DNA of 64,000 nt from Actinomyces sp. S6-Spd3. Its GTDB lineage: Bacteria; Actinomycetota; Actinomycetes; Actinomycetales; Actinomycetaceae. Position numbers and translations under genes: made by a program. Of the stretch, positions 32,921-42,548 are shown piece after piece (positions within the stretch are counted from its first letter, which is position 1; each line of letters opens with the position of its first letter). The DNA is taken from contig NZ_JRMV01000279.1 in the NCBI RefSeq assembly GCF_000758755.1, forward strand, positions 62,001-126,000, given 5' to 3'. The notes beneath the pieces were generated by a model. The model did no database searches, had not been told where the DNA came from, and saw only the letters and a list, made by a program, of their open reading frames with translations.

Positions 32921-34423
32921 CTAGATGCGGCTGGGGCCCGAGTAATCCTCGAAACGCTCGGGGGCAGAAGGAACTCCCATCTCACCCATCTGACCGATGA
33001 GGTCCTCGTGGACCTGGTCCTTACCCAAAGACACGTCGGTCATTGCGCGACGCGAGACAACCTTGATGCGTTCACGCCGGCCGCGGCCACCGGGAAGCTC
33101 ACCATACTTCTCACCCAGCGCGGCCTCGTACGCATCAAGAAGCTCCCACCCTTCCCAGGTGGTGAACTCCACGCCACGCTCACGAAGCAGAGCAACCATG
33201 GCCTCGTGACCGACCTCAGAAGAAGTCGCGTGAAGGCGCCCCGCCTCCGCGTCCTCGACGAGGTGAGAAATGGTCTGCTGAGCATCCGACTTCGTCGAAC
33301 CGATCAGGCCAACGGGGCCACGCCTAATCCAACCGGTTGCGTAAACGCCTTGAACCACCGGAGCATTGGGATCCTGCGTTGTATCCGAATCGATAACGCG
33401 TCCTTCAACGTTGGGGACAACGCCTGCACGCTTGTCGAAAGGAAGCCCCGGAACCGGCGAAGAATAGTAGCCAATTGCGCGGTAAACCGCCTGAACGGGC
33501 CAGGTGGTGATGACACCGGTTCCGCGTACGGAGCCATCTCCCGTGAGCTCAGTGCGCTCGGTGCGAATTGCGCTGACGTTTCCGTCCTCATCGGCAAGGA
33601 TCTCGACCGGAGACTGGAAAAGGTGAATGTGGATGCGACGCGAGGCAGTGTGCGATTCGGGATCCTCCATCGCGTAGTTGGTCAAGGTCTTGACGACCTG
33701 ACGCTGCTGGTTCGAGGCGCGCAGTGCCTCTTCGGAGCCCTCATCGAAGTCGAAATCGTCCTCGGACACAATGATGTCAACGTCGGGAACGTGCCCCAAT
33801 TCGCGCAATTCCAAGGGGGTGAACTTCACCTGCGCGGGGCCTCGGCGACCAAAGACATGCACGTCAGTAACCGGGTTTTCAGCCAAGCCCTTGGCGACGT
33901 TTTCGGGGATCTCAGTGACCAGCATGTCCTCGACGTGCTTGGCCAAGACACGCGAAACATCCAGTGCAACATTTCCGACGCCCAGCACGGCAACGGACTT
34001 TGCTTCAAGAGGCCAGGTGCGGGGGTAATCCGGATGCCCGTCGTACCAAGACACGAAATCGGCGGCGCCGTAGGACTGCGGAAGGTCAACGCCCGGAATA
34101 TTCAGCGGAGCATCACGATCAGCGCCCGTGGCAATGATGATTGCATCGTAGTGGGCGTGGAGGTCCTCGATGGTGATATCGCGGCCAACCTCAACGTTAC
34201 CCAGCAGACGGATATCGCCGCGCTGAAGAATCTTGTAGAGGGCGACGATAATCTGCTTGATTCGGGGGTGGTCCGGGGCGACGCCGTAGCGCACCAAGCC
34301 GTAGGGGGCGGGGAGGCGTTCGAACAGATCGATATTCACGTCCAAACCGGACTTGGACAGAATGTCAGATGCATAAATGCCCGCAGGGCCTGCGCCGATA
34401 ACGGCAACGTTGTAGGTGCTCAC
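32921..34423 (-). CDS. fprA: Ferredoxin/adrenodoxin-type NADP reductase
   Basis: FAD flavoprotein that moves electrons between NADPH and ferredoxin, related to mammalian adrenodoxin reductase and mycobacterial FprA. 500 residues: N-terminal FAD motif VIGAGPAGIYASDIL, conserved PYGLVRYGVAPDHP, the NADP-binding VAVLGVGNVALDVSRVL, VFGRRGPAQVKFTPLELREL, and the FAD-binding GVYATGWIRRGPVGLIGSTKSDA. ATG at 34423, 90 bases after the polyprenyl synthase. The last 45 residues are charged and extend past the usual end. Physiological partner not in view. Confidence 0.95.
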   Translation of the reverse strand: MSTYNVAVIGAGPAGIYASDILSKSGLDVNIDLFERLPAPYGLVRYGVAPDHPRIKQIIVALYKILQRGDIRLLGNVEVGRDITIEDLHAHYDAIIIATGADRDAPLNIPGVDLPQSYGAADFVSWYDGHPDYPRTWPLEAKSVAVLGVGNVALDVSRVLAKHVEDMLVTEIPENVAKGLAENPVTDVHVFGRRGPAQVKFTPLELRELGHVPDVDIIVSEDDFDFDEGSEEALRASNQQRQVVKTLTNYAMEDPESHTASRRIHIHLFQSPVEILADEDGNVSAIRTERTELTGDGSVRGTGVITTWPVQAVYRAIGYYSSPVPGLPFDKRAGVVPNVEGRVIDSDTTQDPNAPVVQGVYATGWIRRGPVGLIGSTKSDAQQTISHLVEDAEAGRLHATSSEVGHEAMVALLRERGVEFTTWEGWELLDAYEAALGEKYGELPGGRGRRERIKVVSRRAMTDVSLGKDQVHEDLIGQMGEMGVPSAPERFEDYSGPSRI

Positions 34424-34440
34424 GCGTGATCCTCTTCTCC

Positions 34441-34460
34441 GGCTGCGCCCACGCGCAGCC
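34441..34460 (-). terminator. Possible terminator at the end of the nuo operon
   Basis: Hairpin GGCTGCG / CGCAGCC with a six-base loop, 53 bases after the polyprenyl synthase stop and 17 bases before fprA. There is no T run; it may only partly separate fprA from the long operon. Confidence 0.45.
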
Positions 34461-34513
34461 CTTATCCTGCTCCAATCCTACAATCACACGACCTGAGGAG
34501 CAGCCGAGAGGAC

Positions 34514-35524
34514 TTAGGCGACGCGATCCACCATCAAGTGCGCAAAGGCAATCAGCGCTTGCTTTGCTTCCCCCTCGGGAAGATCCGCGATGCATTCCAA
34601 TGCGCTTTCGCACCACTCATGAGCAAGCTCACGGGTCTGGGCGACGACCTGATGCTCACGCAGCCGCGCAACCAAAGCAGCCAAGGCCTCATCCGAGGAC
34701 AAATCCCCACTCAGCATCGACAAGATCTTCTGGCCTTCGGGATCCAGATTTCCGTTGGACTGTGCGCGGCGAAGCAGCAGCACGGGAAGGGTATCCACGC
34801 CTTCGCGAAGATCGGTTCCAGGGGTCTTGCCTGACTGTCCTTCTGCAGGGCCCAGATCGATGACGTCATCCGCGATCTGGAAGGCGACGCCCAGGCGCTC
34901 TCCGAAGTTCGTGAGCGCTTCGATGGTTGCCTGATCCGCGCCCGCGTGCATCGCACCGAAAGCAGCAGCCGATGCCACCAAGGAACCGGTCTTATCGGCA
35001 AGAACCTGGAGATAGAAAGTCAGCGGGTCATCGCCCTCTTCGGGACCGAAAGTCTCATTGAGCTGGCCCATGCACAGGCGCTCGAAAGTGACGGCGTGGT
35101 GGCGAACCGTTTCATCACCCAAAGTCGCGATCATCGCAGAGGCTCGAGCGAAAAGAATATCGCCGGCCAAGATCGCGCGGTTATTACCCCACAGGTGTTG
35201 AGCGGAGGGAACTCCACGGCGGGTGGGAGCAGAATCCATGACATCGTCGTGGTAGAGCGATGCCAAGTGCGTGAGTTCAATGCCAGTTGCTGCAGTGAGG
35301 ACCTCATCGCTCAGAGCGCGCTGGGGGTCGCCGAATTGAGCTGCAACCAGCGTGAGCAAGGGACGCATGCGCTTGCCACCGGCCTGAGCCAGATGACTGG
35401 TGAGTTCAGTGACCAAGTCCCTGGAATCACTGACGGAACGGTGCAAACGGTCCTCAACGGCCTCGAGGCCCGGAAGAATTCGGGCCTCGAGATCAGGAAC
35501 GTGTAAATCGATTACGGCGCTCAC
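34514..35524 (-). CDS. Polyprenyl diphosphate synthase (menaquinone side chain)
   Basis: Trans-prenyltransferase that builds the long isoprenoid diphosphate for menaquinone. 336 residues with both Asp-rich motifs: HDDVMDSAPTRRG (first, DDxxD) and QIADDVIDLG (second), plus GGKRMRP and LADKTGSL. The start is the GTG at 35524, overlapping the nuoN stop as GTGA. Chain length (hepta-, octa- or nonaprenyl) cannot be told. It ends a long operon that begins with the MenJ-like reductase, so the transcript carries both quinone modification and complex I. Confidence 0.92.
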   Translation of the reverse strand: MSAVIDLHVPDLEARILPGLEAVEDRLHRSVSDSRDLVTELTSHLAQAGGKRMRPLLTLVAAQFGDPQRALSDEVLTAATGIELTHLASLYHDDVMDSAPTRRGVPSAQHLWGNNRAILAGDILFARASAMIATLGDETVRHHAVTFERLCMGQLNETFGPEEGDDPLTFYLQVLADKTGSLVASAAAFGAMHAGADQATIEALTNFGERLGVAFQIADDVIDLGPAEGQSGKTPGTDLREGVDTLPVLLLRRAQSNGNLDPEGQKILSMLSGDLSSDEALAALVARLREHQVVAQTRELAHEWCESALECIADLPEGEAKQALIAFAHLMVDRVA

Positions 35525-37092
35525 GGGAGAAGCACAACCACCTGATTGAGTAGAGACAGAACCGGACTCGGGAAGAGTCCAAGGGCAATCGTACCCACAG
35601 CACACACGGTGATCGCAACACCAGCGAAACCTTCAGAGCGAACGACCGCAACGTCCTCACGCGGCTGCATGAAGAACATCACGCGAACCAGACGGAAGTA
35701 GAAGAATGCCGTGACAGCCGAGCAGGCAAGCGCAAGCGCGACCAGCCAGACGTATCCACCCGCGAAAGCATCCGAGAAAACGACGAACTTCGCAATGAAG
35801 CCGCCCGTGAAAGGAATACCCGCAAAGGAGAGTAGGAAGATCAACATTGCCGAGGCCAAGCCGGGGTTGGTCTTCCCCAGTCCCGCCCAGCGGCGCAGAT
35901 CCGTCACTTCGCCGCCGATATTTCCCTCGTCGTCACTTGAACGAACCAGGGTGATCACTCCGAAGGCTCCAACGGTCGCCACCGCGTAGGCCAAGACATA
36001 GAAGAGTACGTGACCAGCTGAGTAGCGCACCAGCGAGAGAATACCCAAGAGGATGAAGCCCGCGTGAGCGATCGACGAGTAGGCAAGCATGCGCTTGACG
36101 TCCATTTGCACGAGGCCTGCGAAAGTTCCAACCAGCATGGTCAAGACAACGACAACGATCATGATCGGAATCAGGCTCCACTGCAGGGGAGCTGCCACAA
36201 CCTGGAAGAAACGGAGCATTGCGCCGAAGGCTGCGAGCTTAACCGCGGCAGCCATGAAGCCCGTCACGGGAGTTGGAGCACCGGTGTAAACATCGGGAGT
36301 CCACGCGTGGAAGGGAGCCGCGCCAACCTTGAAGAGCAAGCCGACCATCACCATGACAGTGCCCATCAGCAAGAGCACGTGCATTCCAGCCGTCTGCGGG
36401 GTCGGGGTAGCTGCATCGGAGATGATGAGCGAACCGGAGTAACCGTAGAGGAAAGCAGAACCCATAAGCATGAAGCCCGAGGAGAACGCACCAAGAATGA
36501 AGTACTTCAGCGCAGCTTCCTGCGAGAGCTGACGACGCCGACGCGCGGTCGCAGCCAGGATGTACAGAGGAAGAGACATCACTTCCAGAGCAACGAAAAG
36601 TGCAATATAGGAATTCGCTGCCGGGAAGATCATCATGCCGCCGGTCGAGAAAAGAACCAGAGCGAACATCTCAGAACGCTGGTAGCCCTTCGCGTCCGAA
36701 CGCTCCTCATCGGAAGAACCCGGGCGGTCCGAAGGCTGTCCAGCAAAGGCGCCGTCGCCGGCCTCGGAACGGTCCGCAATGACGAGGACCGCGAAGAAGG
36801 CAATCAGAACAAGAATGCCCTGCGCGGCGATCGTCAAAGGATCTTCGATGTACTCCCCCAGTGACGAGGGGGTCACTGTGACCACTGCCCAGCGCATGAC
36901 CAGGGCAACCGCCGAAGCAATGAGCGCAACGAGAGCGATTCCGATGACGCTCGAGCGGCGCGCACGCACCGGCACGAAAGACTCAGCGAGAACCGCGAGG
37001 ATACCGCCACCAAGGACGCACAGGATGGGCGCAAGTGCAGCCCAGGAAATCTCGGGGACCGTGAACGTCACGGCTGTTGCCACAGAATTCAC
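35521..37092 (-). CDS. nuoN: NADH-quinone oxidoreductase subunit N
   Basis: Antiporter-like membrane subunit of complex I that moves protons. 523 residues with about 14 helices, VALEVMSLPLYILAATARR and the conserved KVGAAPFHAWTPDVYTGAPTPV, where Lys and Glu sit in the membrane half-channels. A hydrophilic loop of about 30 residues near 120 (PSDRPGSSDEERSD) is longer than usual. The GTG start overlaps the nuoM stop (GTGA). Confidence 0.97.
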   Translation of the reverse strand: MNSVATAVTFTVPEISWAALAPILCVLGGGILAVLAESFVPVRARRSSVIGIALVALIASAVALVMRWAVVTVTPSSLGEYIEDPLTIAAQGILVLIAFFAVLVIADRSEAGDGAFAGQPSDRPGSSDEERSDAKGYQRSEMFALVLFSTGGMMIFPAANSYIALFVALEVMSLPLYILAATARRRRQLSQEAALKYFILGAFSSGFMLMGSAFLYGYSGSLIISDAATPTPQTAGMHVLLLMGTVMVMVGLLFKVGAAPFHAWTPDVYTGAPTPVTGFMAAAVKLAAFGAMLRFFQVVAAPLQWSLIPIMIVVVVLTMLVGTFAGLVQMDVKRMLAYSSIAHAGFILLGILSLVRYSAGHVLFYVLAYAVATVGAFGVITLVRSSDDEGNIGGEVTDLRRWAGLGKTNPGLASAMLIFLLSFAGIPFTGGFIAKFVVFSDAFAGGYVWLVALALACSAVTAFFYFRLVRVMFFMQPREDVAVVRSEGFAGVAITVCAVGTIALGLFPSPVLSLLNQVVVLLP

Positions 37093-38645
37093 TGTGCGCT
37101 CCCTTCACTCAAAACTGCACTTGCAGCGGTCATCAGCTGTTCGCCCTGCGTCGCAATCGGCGTCAGAGCGGAAACCAACGGCGCCGCCCAGATACCCAAG
37201 ACGAGCATCGCAATGACCAACGGGGTCATAACGGTCTTCTCACGTCCATTCAGATCAGCAATCTGATCCTTTCCAGCTCGCGGCGGACCGGTGAAGACAC
37301 GCTGATAAGGCATCAGCATGTACAGCGCGGCCAAAATTACGCCAAGCACTGCGAAGAGCGCGAGCATCGTCGAGACCTTCCACGTTCCCATGAGAACCAG
37401 GTACTCGGGGACGAACCCGGACAGGCCGGGAAGCGCAACCGAAGCCAGACCCGAGAAGAGCCACAAGCCTGCAAGGACCGGGCTCACGCGCTGCATACCG
37501 CCGTACTCGCGCATGTCCTGGGTGCCGCCTCGTGCGGAAAGCCAACCGGAAAGGAGGAACATCGCTGCGATCGACACACCGTGGGCGACCATGTAGACCA
37601 TGGCGCCAGTCAGCGCGATCTGCGAGCCGATGAAGATACCGAGGACCATGAAACCGAAGTGCGAGACCGAGGTGTAGGAGACCAGACGCATAATGTCGTT
37701 TTGTCCGATGGCAGCCAAGCCGCCCCACAGGATCGAGGCCACGGCGAAGCCGCAGATCCACCACTGCAGGCTGGCCGCTCCCAGCGGGAACAAACGCAAG
37801 CACAGGGTGATCATGCCGAAGGTTCCGACCTTGTCGAGAACGCCAACGAGGAGCACCGAGGTACCCGGGCGAGCATTCTGCGCAGTATCGGGAAGCCAGG
37901 TGTGAACCGGGACCATGGGGGCCTTAATCGCGAAGGCAATGAAGAAGGTCAGGAAGAGGCCGACTTGAATGCCCACGGGAAGGCTCACTGTCCCCGAAGC
38001 CAGCGTATCGAGGCGGAAGAGGGTATCTCCGCGGCGAGCAGCCAGCGCCCAGATGGCAACAAGGCCACCGAGCATCACCAGACCACCGGCCAGAGAGAAG
38101 AGAAGGAACTTCATCGCAGCACGCTGACGTGCCTTCTTTTCACCGACTCCGTAACGACCAATCATGACGAAGAGAGGAACGAGCATTCCTTCGAAAGCCA
38201 AGTAGAAGAGCAGGACATCGGAAGCCGCAAAGATCAGCACCATGAAGGCCTCAAGAAGCAGCACCCATCCGAAATAAGCTCCAGCTTTTGCCTCGTCTTC
38301 ATCGTCGTTCCAACCGGCCAACACGACCAGGGGAACCAAGGCAACGGCAAGAAGAATCATAACCGCGCCCAGTGCATTCACGGCCAGCGCCCAACTCAGG
38401 CCCATCTGGGGAATCCACGAGTAGGCCTCGGAAAGCTGATAGGTGGAGGAAGACGACCAATCGAAGGCGCTGACAAATGCCACGATGGCCGCGGCAAGTT
38501 CACACACCGACAAGATCAGGGCGAAGGTACGTCCGGCGCGACGCAGGGCGGGGACCATCGCGAGCATCAAGGCACCCAGCGCGGGAAGCGCGACAAGAAT
38601 CGACAGCCACGGAAGTGGCGCGCTGGTCATTTGAGAAATCTGCAT
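37089..38645 (-). CDS. nuoM: NADH-quinone oxidoreductase subunit M
   Basis: Second antiporter-like proton-pumping subunit. 518 residues, about 14 helices. The conserved FEGMLVPLFVMIGRYG and KAPMVPVHTWLPDTAQNA carry the functional Glu and Lys. ATG at 38645 with GAGGAAG upstream; the longer frame begins in nuoL. Tail coupled to nuoN. Confidence 0.97.
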   Translation of the reverse strand: MQISQMTSAPLPWLSILVALPALGALMLAMVPALRRAGRTFALILSVCELAAAIVAFVSAFDWSSSSTYQLSEAYSWIPQMGLSWALAVNALGAVMILLAVALVPLVVLAGWNDDEDEAKAGAYFGWVLLLEAFMVLIFAASDVLLFYLAFEGMLVPLFVMIGRYGVGEKKARQRAAMKFLLFSLAGGLVMLGGLVAIWALAARRGDTLFRLDTLASGTVSLPVGIQVGLFLTFFIAFAIKAPMVPVHTWLPDTAQNARPGTSVLLVGVLDKVGTFGMITLCLRLFPLGAASLQWWICGFAVASILWGGLAAIGQNDIMRLVSYTSVSHFGFMVLGIFIGSQIALTGAMVYMVAHGVSIAAMFLLSGWLSARGGTQDMREYGGMQRVSPVLAGLWLFSGLASVALPGLSGFVPEYLVLMGTWKVSTMLALFAVLGVILAALYMLMPYQRVFTGPPRAGKDQIADLNGREKTVMTPLVIAMLVLGIWAAPLVSALTPIATQGEQLMTAASAVLSEGSAQ

Positions 38646-38658
38646 AACTCTTACTTCC

Positions 38659-40635
38659 TCACAGCGTGAATGCCAAGACGGCGGCCAGGGCAAGGACTAC
38701 CCCGCCAAGAATGTAGGAGGCATAGGTGCGCACGCGTCCGGATTGGGTAGCACCCACCGCACGTCCAGCACCCGTTGATGCCTTTTCCACCACGTGAACG
38801 ATGCCGTCAATCGCCTTGTCATCGCCAAGAGTTGCGGCCTTAACCAGGGCAATACCCGGAGTCATGAAGAGTGCCTCATTCACCGAATCCTGATAGAGAT
38901 CCTGGCGAGCGGCACGCGTGAGTGCATTACCCGCAGGAATTGCGGTGGGAACCTCACGACGTCCGTAAATCATCCACGCAAGGCCAGCGCCCGCAAGCAC
39001 CAGCAGCAAGGTGACGACCTGGATTGCGATCTCTGGGGCAACGGGATGAGCGTGCTCAACCTCGCCCAGCGAAGGCTGGAGCCACGTTGTGAAAGCGTTT
39101 CCGATTGAGAGCACTCCACCGATAGCGGCAGCCGCGATCGCCAGAATGATCATCGGGACGGTCATCAAAGGAGAGGATTCGTGCGGATGCACGCCCGAGC
39201 CTTCAGCTTCGGTGGTCCAACGAGCGGTGCCGTGGAAGGTCATGAAGAACAGCCGCGACATGTAGAAAGCGGTGATTCCAGCACCAACCATGGTGACGAT
39301 GCCGAAGACCCAACCGGCCCAGACGGCCTCGTGGCCGGCAAAAGTGGTCGCACCGAAAGCGGCTTCGATGATCTTGTCCTTGGAGAAGAAGCCCGAGAAG
39401 GGCGGGACTCCCAAGATCGCCAGCCAGCCGAATGCGAAGGTAATCCACGTGACCTTCATGGCGGTGCGCAATGCGCCGAAGCGACGCATATTGACCTGAT
39501 CGTTCATGCCGTGCATGACCGAACCCGCGCCAAGGAACATCAGGGCCTTGAAGAAGCCGTGGGTGAAGAGGTGGAAGATCGCGAAGGCCCAACCGATGGG
39601 GCCAAGACCTGCACCGAGCATCATGTAGCCGATCTGGCTCATGGTGGAGGCCGCGAGTACCTTCTTCATATCGTCCTTCGCGCAGCCGACGATCGCGCCG
39701 AAGAGCAACGTGATCGCGCCGACGATGACAACCGCGGTTGCAGCAATGGGCGAAGCCTGGAAGATCGCACCCGAACGAACGATGAGGTAGACACCGGCGG
39801 TGACCATCGTTGCCGCGTGGATGAGAGCGGACACGGGAGTCGGGCCAGCCATTGCATCGCCGAGCCACGCCTGCAGCGGGAACTGAGCGGACTTACCGCA
39901 CGCACCCACCAGGAGGAAGAAACCAATGATGGTTGCTTGAACCGGCGAGATCGAGACGACCATCGAGTTGACCTTCTCCATGTTGACGGTCGAGAAGTTC
40001 GCGACCATTGCCATCATGGCGATGAGCAGGCCCATATCGCCCACTCGGTTCATGACGAAGGCCTTCTTCGCGGCAACCGCATTGGCGGGAACGTGGTTCC
40101 AGAAGCCAATGAGCAGGTACGAGGCCAAGCCCACGCCTTCCCAGCCGACGAAGAGCCCCGCGTAGGAGTCCGCCAGAACCAGGATCAGCATTGCGGCGAT
40201 GAAGAAGTTGAGGTAGGCGAAGAAGCGACGACGATCAGTGTCGTGCTCCATGTACGCGATCGCGTAGACATGGATGAGAGACCCAACGAAGGTGACCAGC
40301 ATGACGAAGGTCATCGACAGCGGGTCGAGCATCAATCCGAAGTCAACGGAGAAGTCTCCCGCGGGAATCCACGGGAACAGGGGAAGCGCGATTCGCTGTC
40401 CTTGGGCGGGAAGGGAGAGCATTGTGGCAATAACCGCCACGCCCACCGCGAAGGCGGCCCATGATGCCAAGGTTGCCAGCAGGTGACCCCAGCGATCGCT
40501 GCGGCGTCCCAACACAAGAAGAAGCGCACTGGATGCAGCTGGAATTGCGATCATCAGCCAAGCCCAGGAGAAGACTCCCGTAGCCTCGACTGGAGCTGCG
40601 GTTTGGGCCGCAGCATTCAGCAGTGTAAAGGTCAT
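38659..40635 (-). CDS. nuoL: NADH-quinone oxidoreductase subunit L
   Basis: Largest antiporter-like subunit, 658 residues, about 16 helices including the long lateral helix that runs along the membrane arm. Motifs: FVGWEGVGLASYLLIGFW, KSAQFPLQAWLGDAMAGPTPVSALIHAAT, HLFTHGFFKALMFL. Located between nuoK and nuoM as in other complex I operons. Confidence 0.97.
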   Translation of the reverse strand: MTFTLLNAAAQTAAPVEATGVFSWAWLMIAIPAASSALLLVLGRRSDRWGHLLATLASWAAFAVGVAVIATMLSLPAQGQRIALPLFPWIPAGDFSVDFGLMLDPLSMTFVMLVTFVGSLIHVYAIAYMEHDTDRRRFFAYLNFFIAAMLILVLADSYAGLFVGWEGVGLASYLLIGFWNHVPANAVAAKKAFVMNRVGDMGLLIAMMAMVANFSTVNMEKVNSMVVSISPVQATIIGFFLLVGACGKSAQFPLQAWLGDAMAGPTPVSALIHAATMVTAGVYLIVRSGAIFQASPIAATAVVIVGAITLLFGAIVGCAKDDMKKVLAASTMSQIGYMMLGAGLGPIGWAFAIFHLFTHGFFKALMFLGAGSVMHGMNDQVNMRRFGALRTAMKVTWITFAFGWLAILGVPPFSGFFSKDKIIEAAFGATTFAGHEAVWAGWVFGIVTMVGAGITAFYMSRLFFMTFHGTARWTTEAEGSGVHPHESSPLMTVPMIILAIAAAAIGGVLSIGNAFTTWLQPSLGEVEHAHPVAPEIAIQVVTLLLVLAGAGLAWMIYGRREVPTAIPAGNALTRAARQDLYQDSVNEALFMTPGIALVKAATLGDDKAIDGIVHVVEKASTGAGRAVGATQSGRVRTYASYILGGVVLALAAVLAFTL

Positions 40636-40648
40636 TCCGGCTTACTCC

Positions 40649-40948
40649 TCAGTTCTTCAGAAGATCGAGGTCGTCAACGTTGGTGGTAACGCGTGACTTG
40701 AAGATGGACACAACGATTGCCAGTCCGACCACGACTTCAGCCGCAGCAACAACCATGACGAAGAAGGCCATGATTTCTCCACTGACGTTTCCGTGGATTC
40801 GCGCGAAGGTCACGAAGGCAAGATTGGCGGAGTTGAGCATGAGTTCGACTCCCATCAAGGAGATCACTGCGCTGCGACGGACCAGAACAATCGCTGCACC
40901 GATCGCAAAGAGGATCCCCGAGAGCACGAGGTAGGCTGCAAGGCTCAT
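40649..40948 (-). CDS. nuoK: NADH-quinone oxidoreductase subunit K
   Basis: Small three-helix membrane subunit (99 residues) of the proton channel at the base of the membrane arm. The conserved Glu residues are in [16 protein letters not shown] and in the last helix ([14 protein letters not shown]). The ATG overlaps the nuoJ stop as ATGA. It precedes nuoL by 13 bases. Confidence 0.96.
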   Translation of the reverse strand: MSLAAYLVLSGILFAIGAAIVLVRRSAVISLMGVELMLNSANLAFVTFARIHGNVSGEIMAFFVMVVAAAEVVVGLAIVVSIFKSRVTTNVDDLDLLKN

Positions 40949-41892
40949 TCTTCTTCCTTCCCTTCTTCACTGTTATCGCTGGCAAGGGGCTGGTTCAAGC
41001 CGCTCGGGGCGGGCGCACCGGGCATACCCCAAGCCTGCGAACGCTGACGAGTCTGCGGGTGTGTGGGATCGAAGATCGTGTCCTCAAGAGCACCGCTCTT
41101 GGCAAGTGCCAAGGACTGCGCGACCTCGGGTTCGACCTGTCCAACGACACGCTCCAGACCGCGCACGCGCAGCACCCTGGGGACCGAGGCCTCGACCGGG
41201 CCGTGCGTCTCGCCGGAGATTGCAGGAACGTCGACCGCGTTGGAGTGCGCGTAAACACCAGGGGCGGGAAGCTGACCAATCCTGCGACCCGAGGCCTTAA
41301 AGGCGCGCATCTTCGCTTCTGCGGTTGCACGCTGGGTGAGGACCGGGCCGAGCTGATCGGAGTGAGTGAGCAGCATGGCGCCGATGGCCGCGGTGATGAG
41401 CAAGATTCCCGCAAGTTCCATTGAGAACCAGTAGCGCGAGAACAGCGTTGCTGCTAGGTCGGTGATCGGAGCATTCGAGTAGGGCTCTGAACTCAAGGAA
41501 TTAGAGGAGCCGGTTGCGCGCGAGCGGGCAACAGCTCCAATAACGACAGCTGCCAAGCCCAGAGCGATGAGCACCGAAGTGATGATGCGCCCGCGCGATT
41601 GCTGCGCGTAATTGTCGGATGCTCCCAAACCGATCATCATGATGACGAAGAGGAAGAGAACCATGATCGCGCCGGTGTAGACGACAACCTGAACGGTTCC
41701 CAAGAAGGCTGCTCCGTGCATGAGGTAGAGGACGGCCAATCCGAGCATGACTCCGACCATGCAAATCGCACAGTGGACGGCTTTCTTGAAGAAGAGCACG
41801 CCCAGGGCGCAGGCAATCATGAACACTGCCACGCAGCCAAAGAGGATCGCCTCCCCCGTTGATGCCATTTCGGGCCAATTCATGAGGGTCAT
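40945..41892 (-). CDS. nuoJ: NADH-quinone oxidoreductase subunit J with long C-terminal tail
   Basis: Five-helix membrane subunit of the proton channel; conserved [16 protein letters not shown] (the pi-bulge helix). 315 residues, longer than many NuoJ because a hydrophilic tail of about 125 residues follows the last helix (rich in Ala, Pro, Glu). Long tails are also found in other actinobacteria. The ATG at 41892 overlaps the nuoI stop (ATGA); the longer frame lies in nuoI. Confidence 0.95.
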   Translation of the reverse strand: MTLMNWPEMASTGEAILFGCVAVFMIACALGVLFFKKAVHCAICMVGVMLGLAVLYLMHGAAFLGTVQVVVYTGAIMVLFLFVIMMIGLGASDNYAQQSRGRIITSVLIALGLAAVVIGAVARSRATGSSNSLSSEPYSNAPITDLAATLFSRYWFSMELAGILLITAAIGAMLLTHSDQLGPVLTQRATAEAKMRAFKASGRRIGQLPAPGVYAHSNAVDVPAISGETHGPVEASVPRVLRVRGLERVVGQVEPEVAQSLALAKSGALEDTIFDPTHPQTRQRSQAWGMPGAPAPSGLNQPLASDNSEEGKEEE

Positions 41893-42548
41893 GACTGACG
41901 TGCCTCCTCGTAGACGGGACGTGCAGTAGCAAGGGAAGGATCTTCGGGGCGATGCTCGCGCACCCAATCGATCTGTGCTTGCGTGGGGCCGTGGACTTCG
42001 CCTCGGTAATAGTCGCCGTCAGAGAGTCCTTCGACCTGTGGGTGAGGAGGCTGCAGCATTCCCTCGGAGAGGGGAACTAGGAGCTGTTCCTTCTCGTAGA
42101 TATCGTCTGCGCGAGTGTATTCGGCCAGTTCGAAGTCGTGCCCCATCGTCAGTGCACGAGTCGGGCAGGCCTCGATGCAGTAACCGCAGAAAATGCAACG
42201 TAGGTAGTTGATCTGGTAGACGCGACCGTAGCGTTCTCCGGGGCTGTACTGTTCCTCGGGAGTGTTGGATGCGGCCTCGACGTAGATCGCATCCGCGGGG
42301 CACGCCCACGCACACAATTCGCAACCGACGCACTTTTCGAGGCCGTCGGCATAGCGATTGAGCTGGTGTCGACCGTGGAAACGCGGTTCAACGAAGGGCC
42401 CCTCGAAGGGGTACTGCTCGGTAACGGTCGGGCGGAAGAAGGAGGACAGGGTCACTCCGTACCCGGCGAAGGGTGCGAAGAACTGACCGATCGGTCCCTT
42501 GGGATCCTGCTCGTAGCGCAGGTTCTCGCTTTGGTTCTGCTCAGTCAT
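41889..42548 (-). CDS. nuoI: NADH-quinone oxidoreductase subunit I
   Basis: Peripheral-arm subunit with clusters N6a and N6b. 219 residues; two [4Fe-4S] motifs, [16 protein letters not shown] and [16 protein letters not shown]. The start overlaps nuoH by 8 bases. Confidence 0.97.
   Translation of the reverse strand: MTEQNQSENLRYEQDPKGPIGQFFAPFAGYGVTLSSFFRPTVTEQYPFEGPFVEPRFHGRHQLNRYADGLEKCVGCELCAWACPADAIYVEAASNTPEEQYSPGERYGRVYQINYLRCIFCGYCIEACPTRALTMGHDFELAEYTRADDIYEKEQLLVPLSEGMLQPPHPQVEGLSDGDYYRGEVHGPTQAQIDWVREHRPEDPSLATARPVYEEARQS

Noticed and set aside
37077-38669. A 530-residue plus-strand open frame opposite nuoM
   Set aside because: Shadow of a confirmed nuo gene; very rich in His, Gln, Arg and Glu as expected from antisense reading of membrane protein codons, with no ribosome site.
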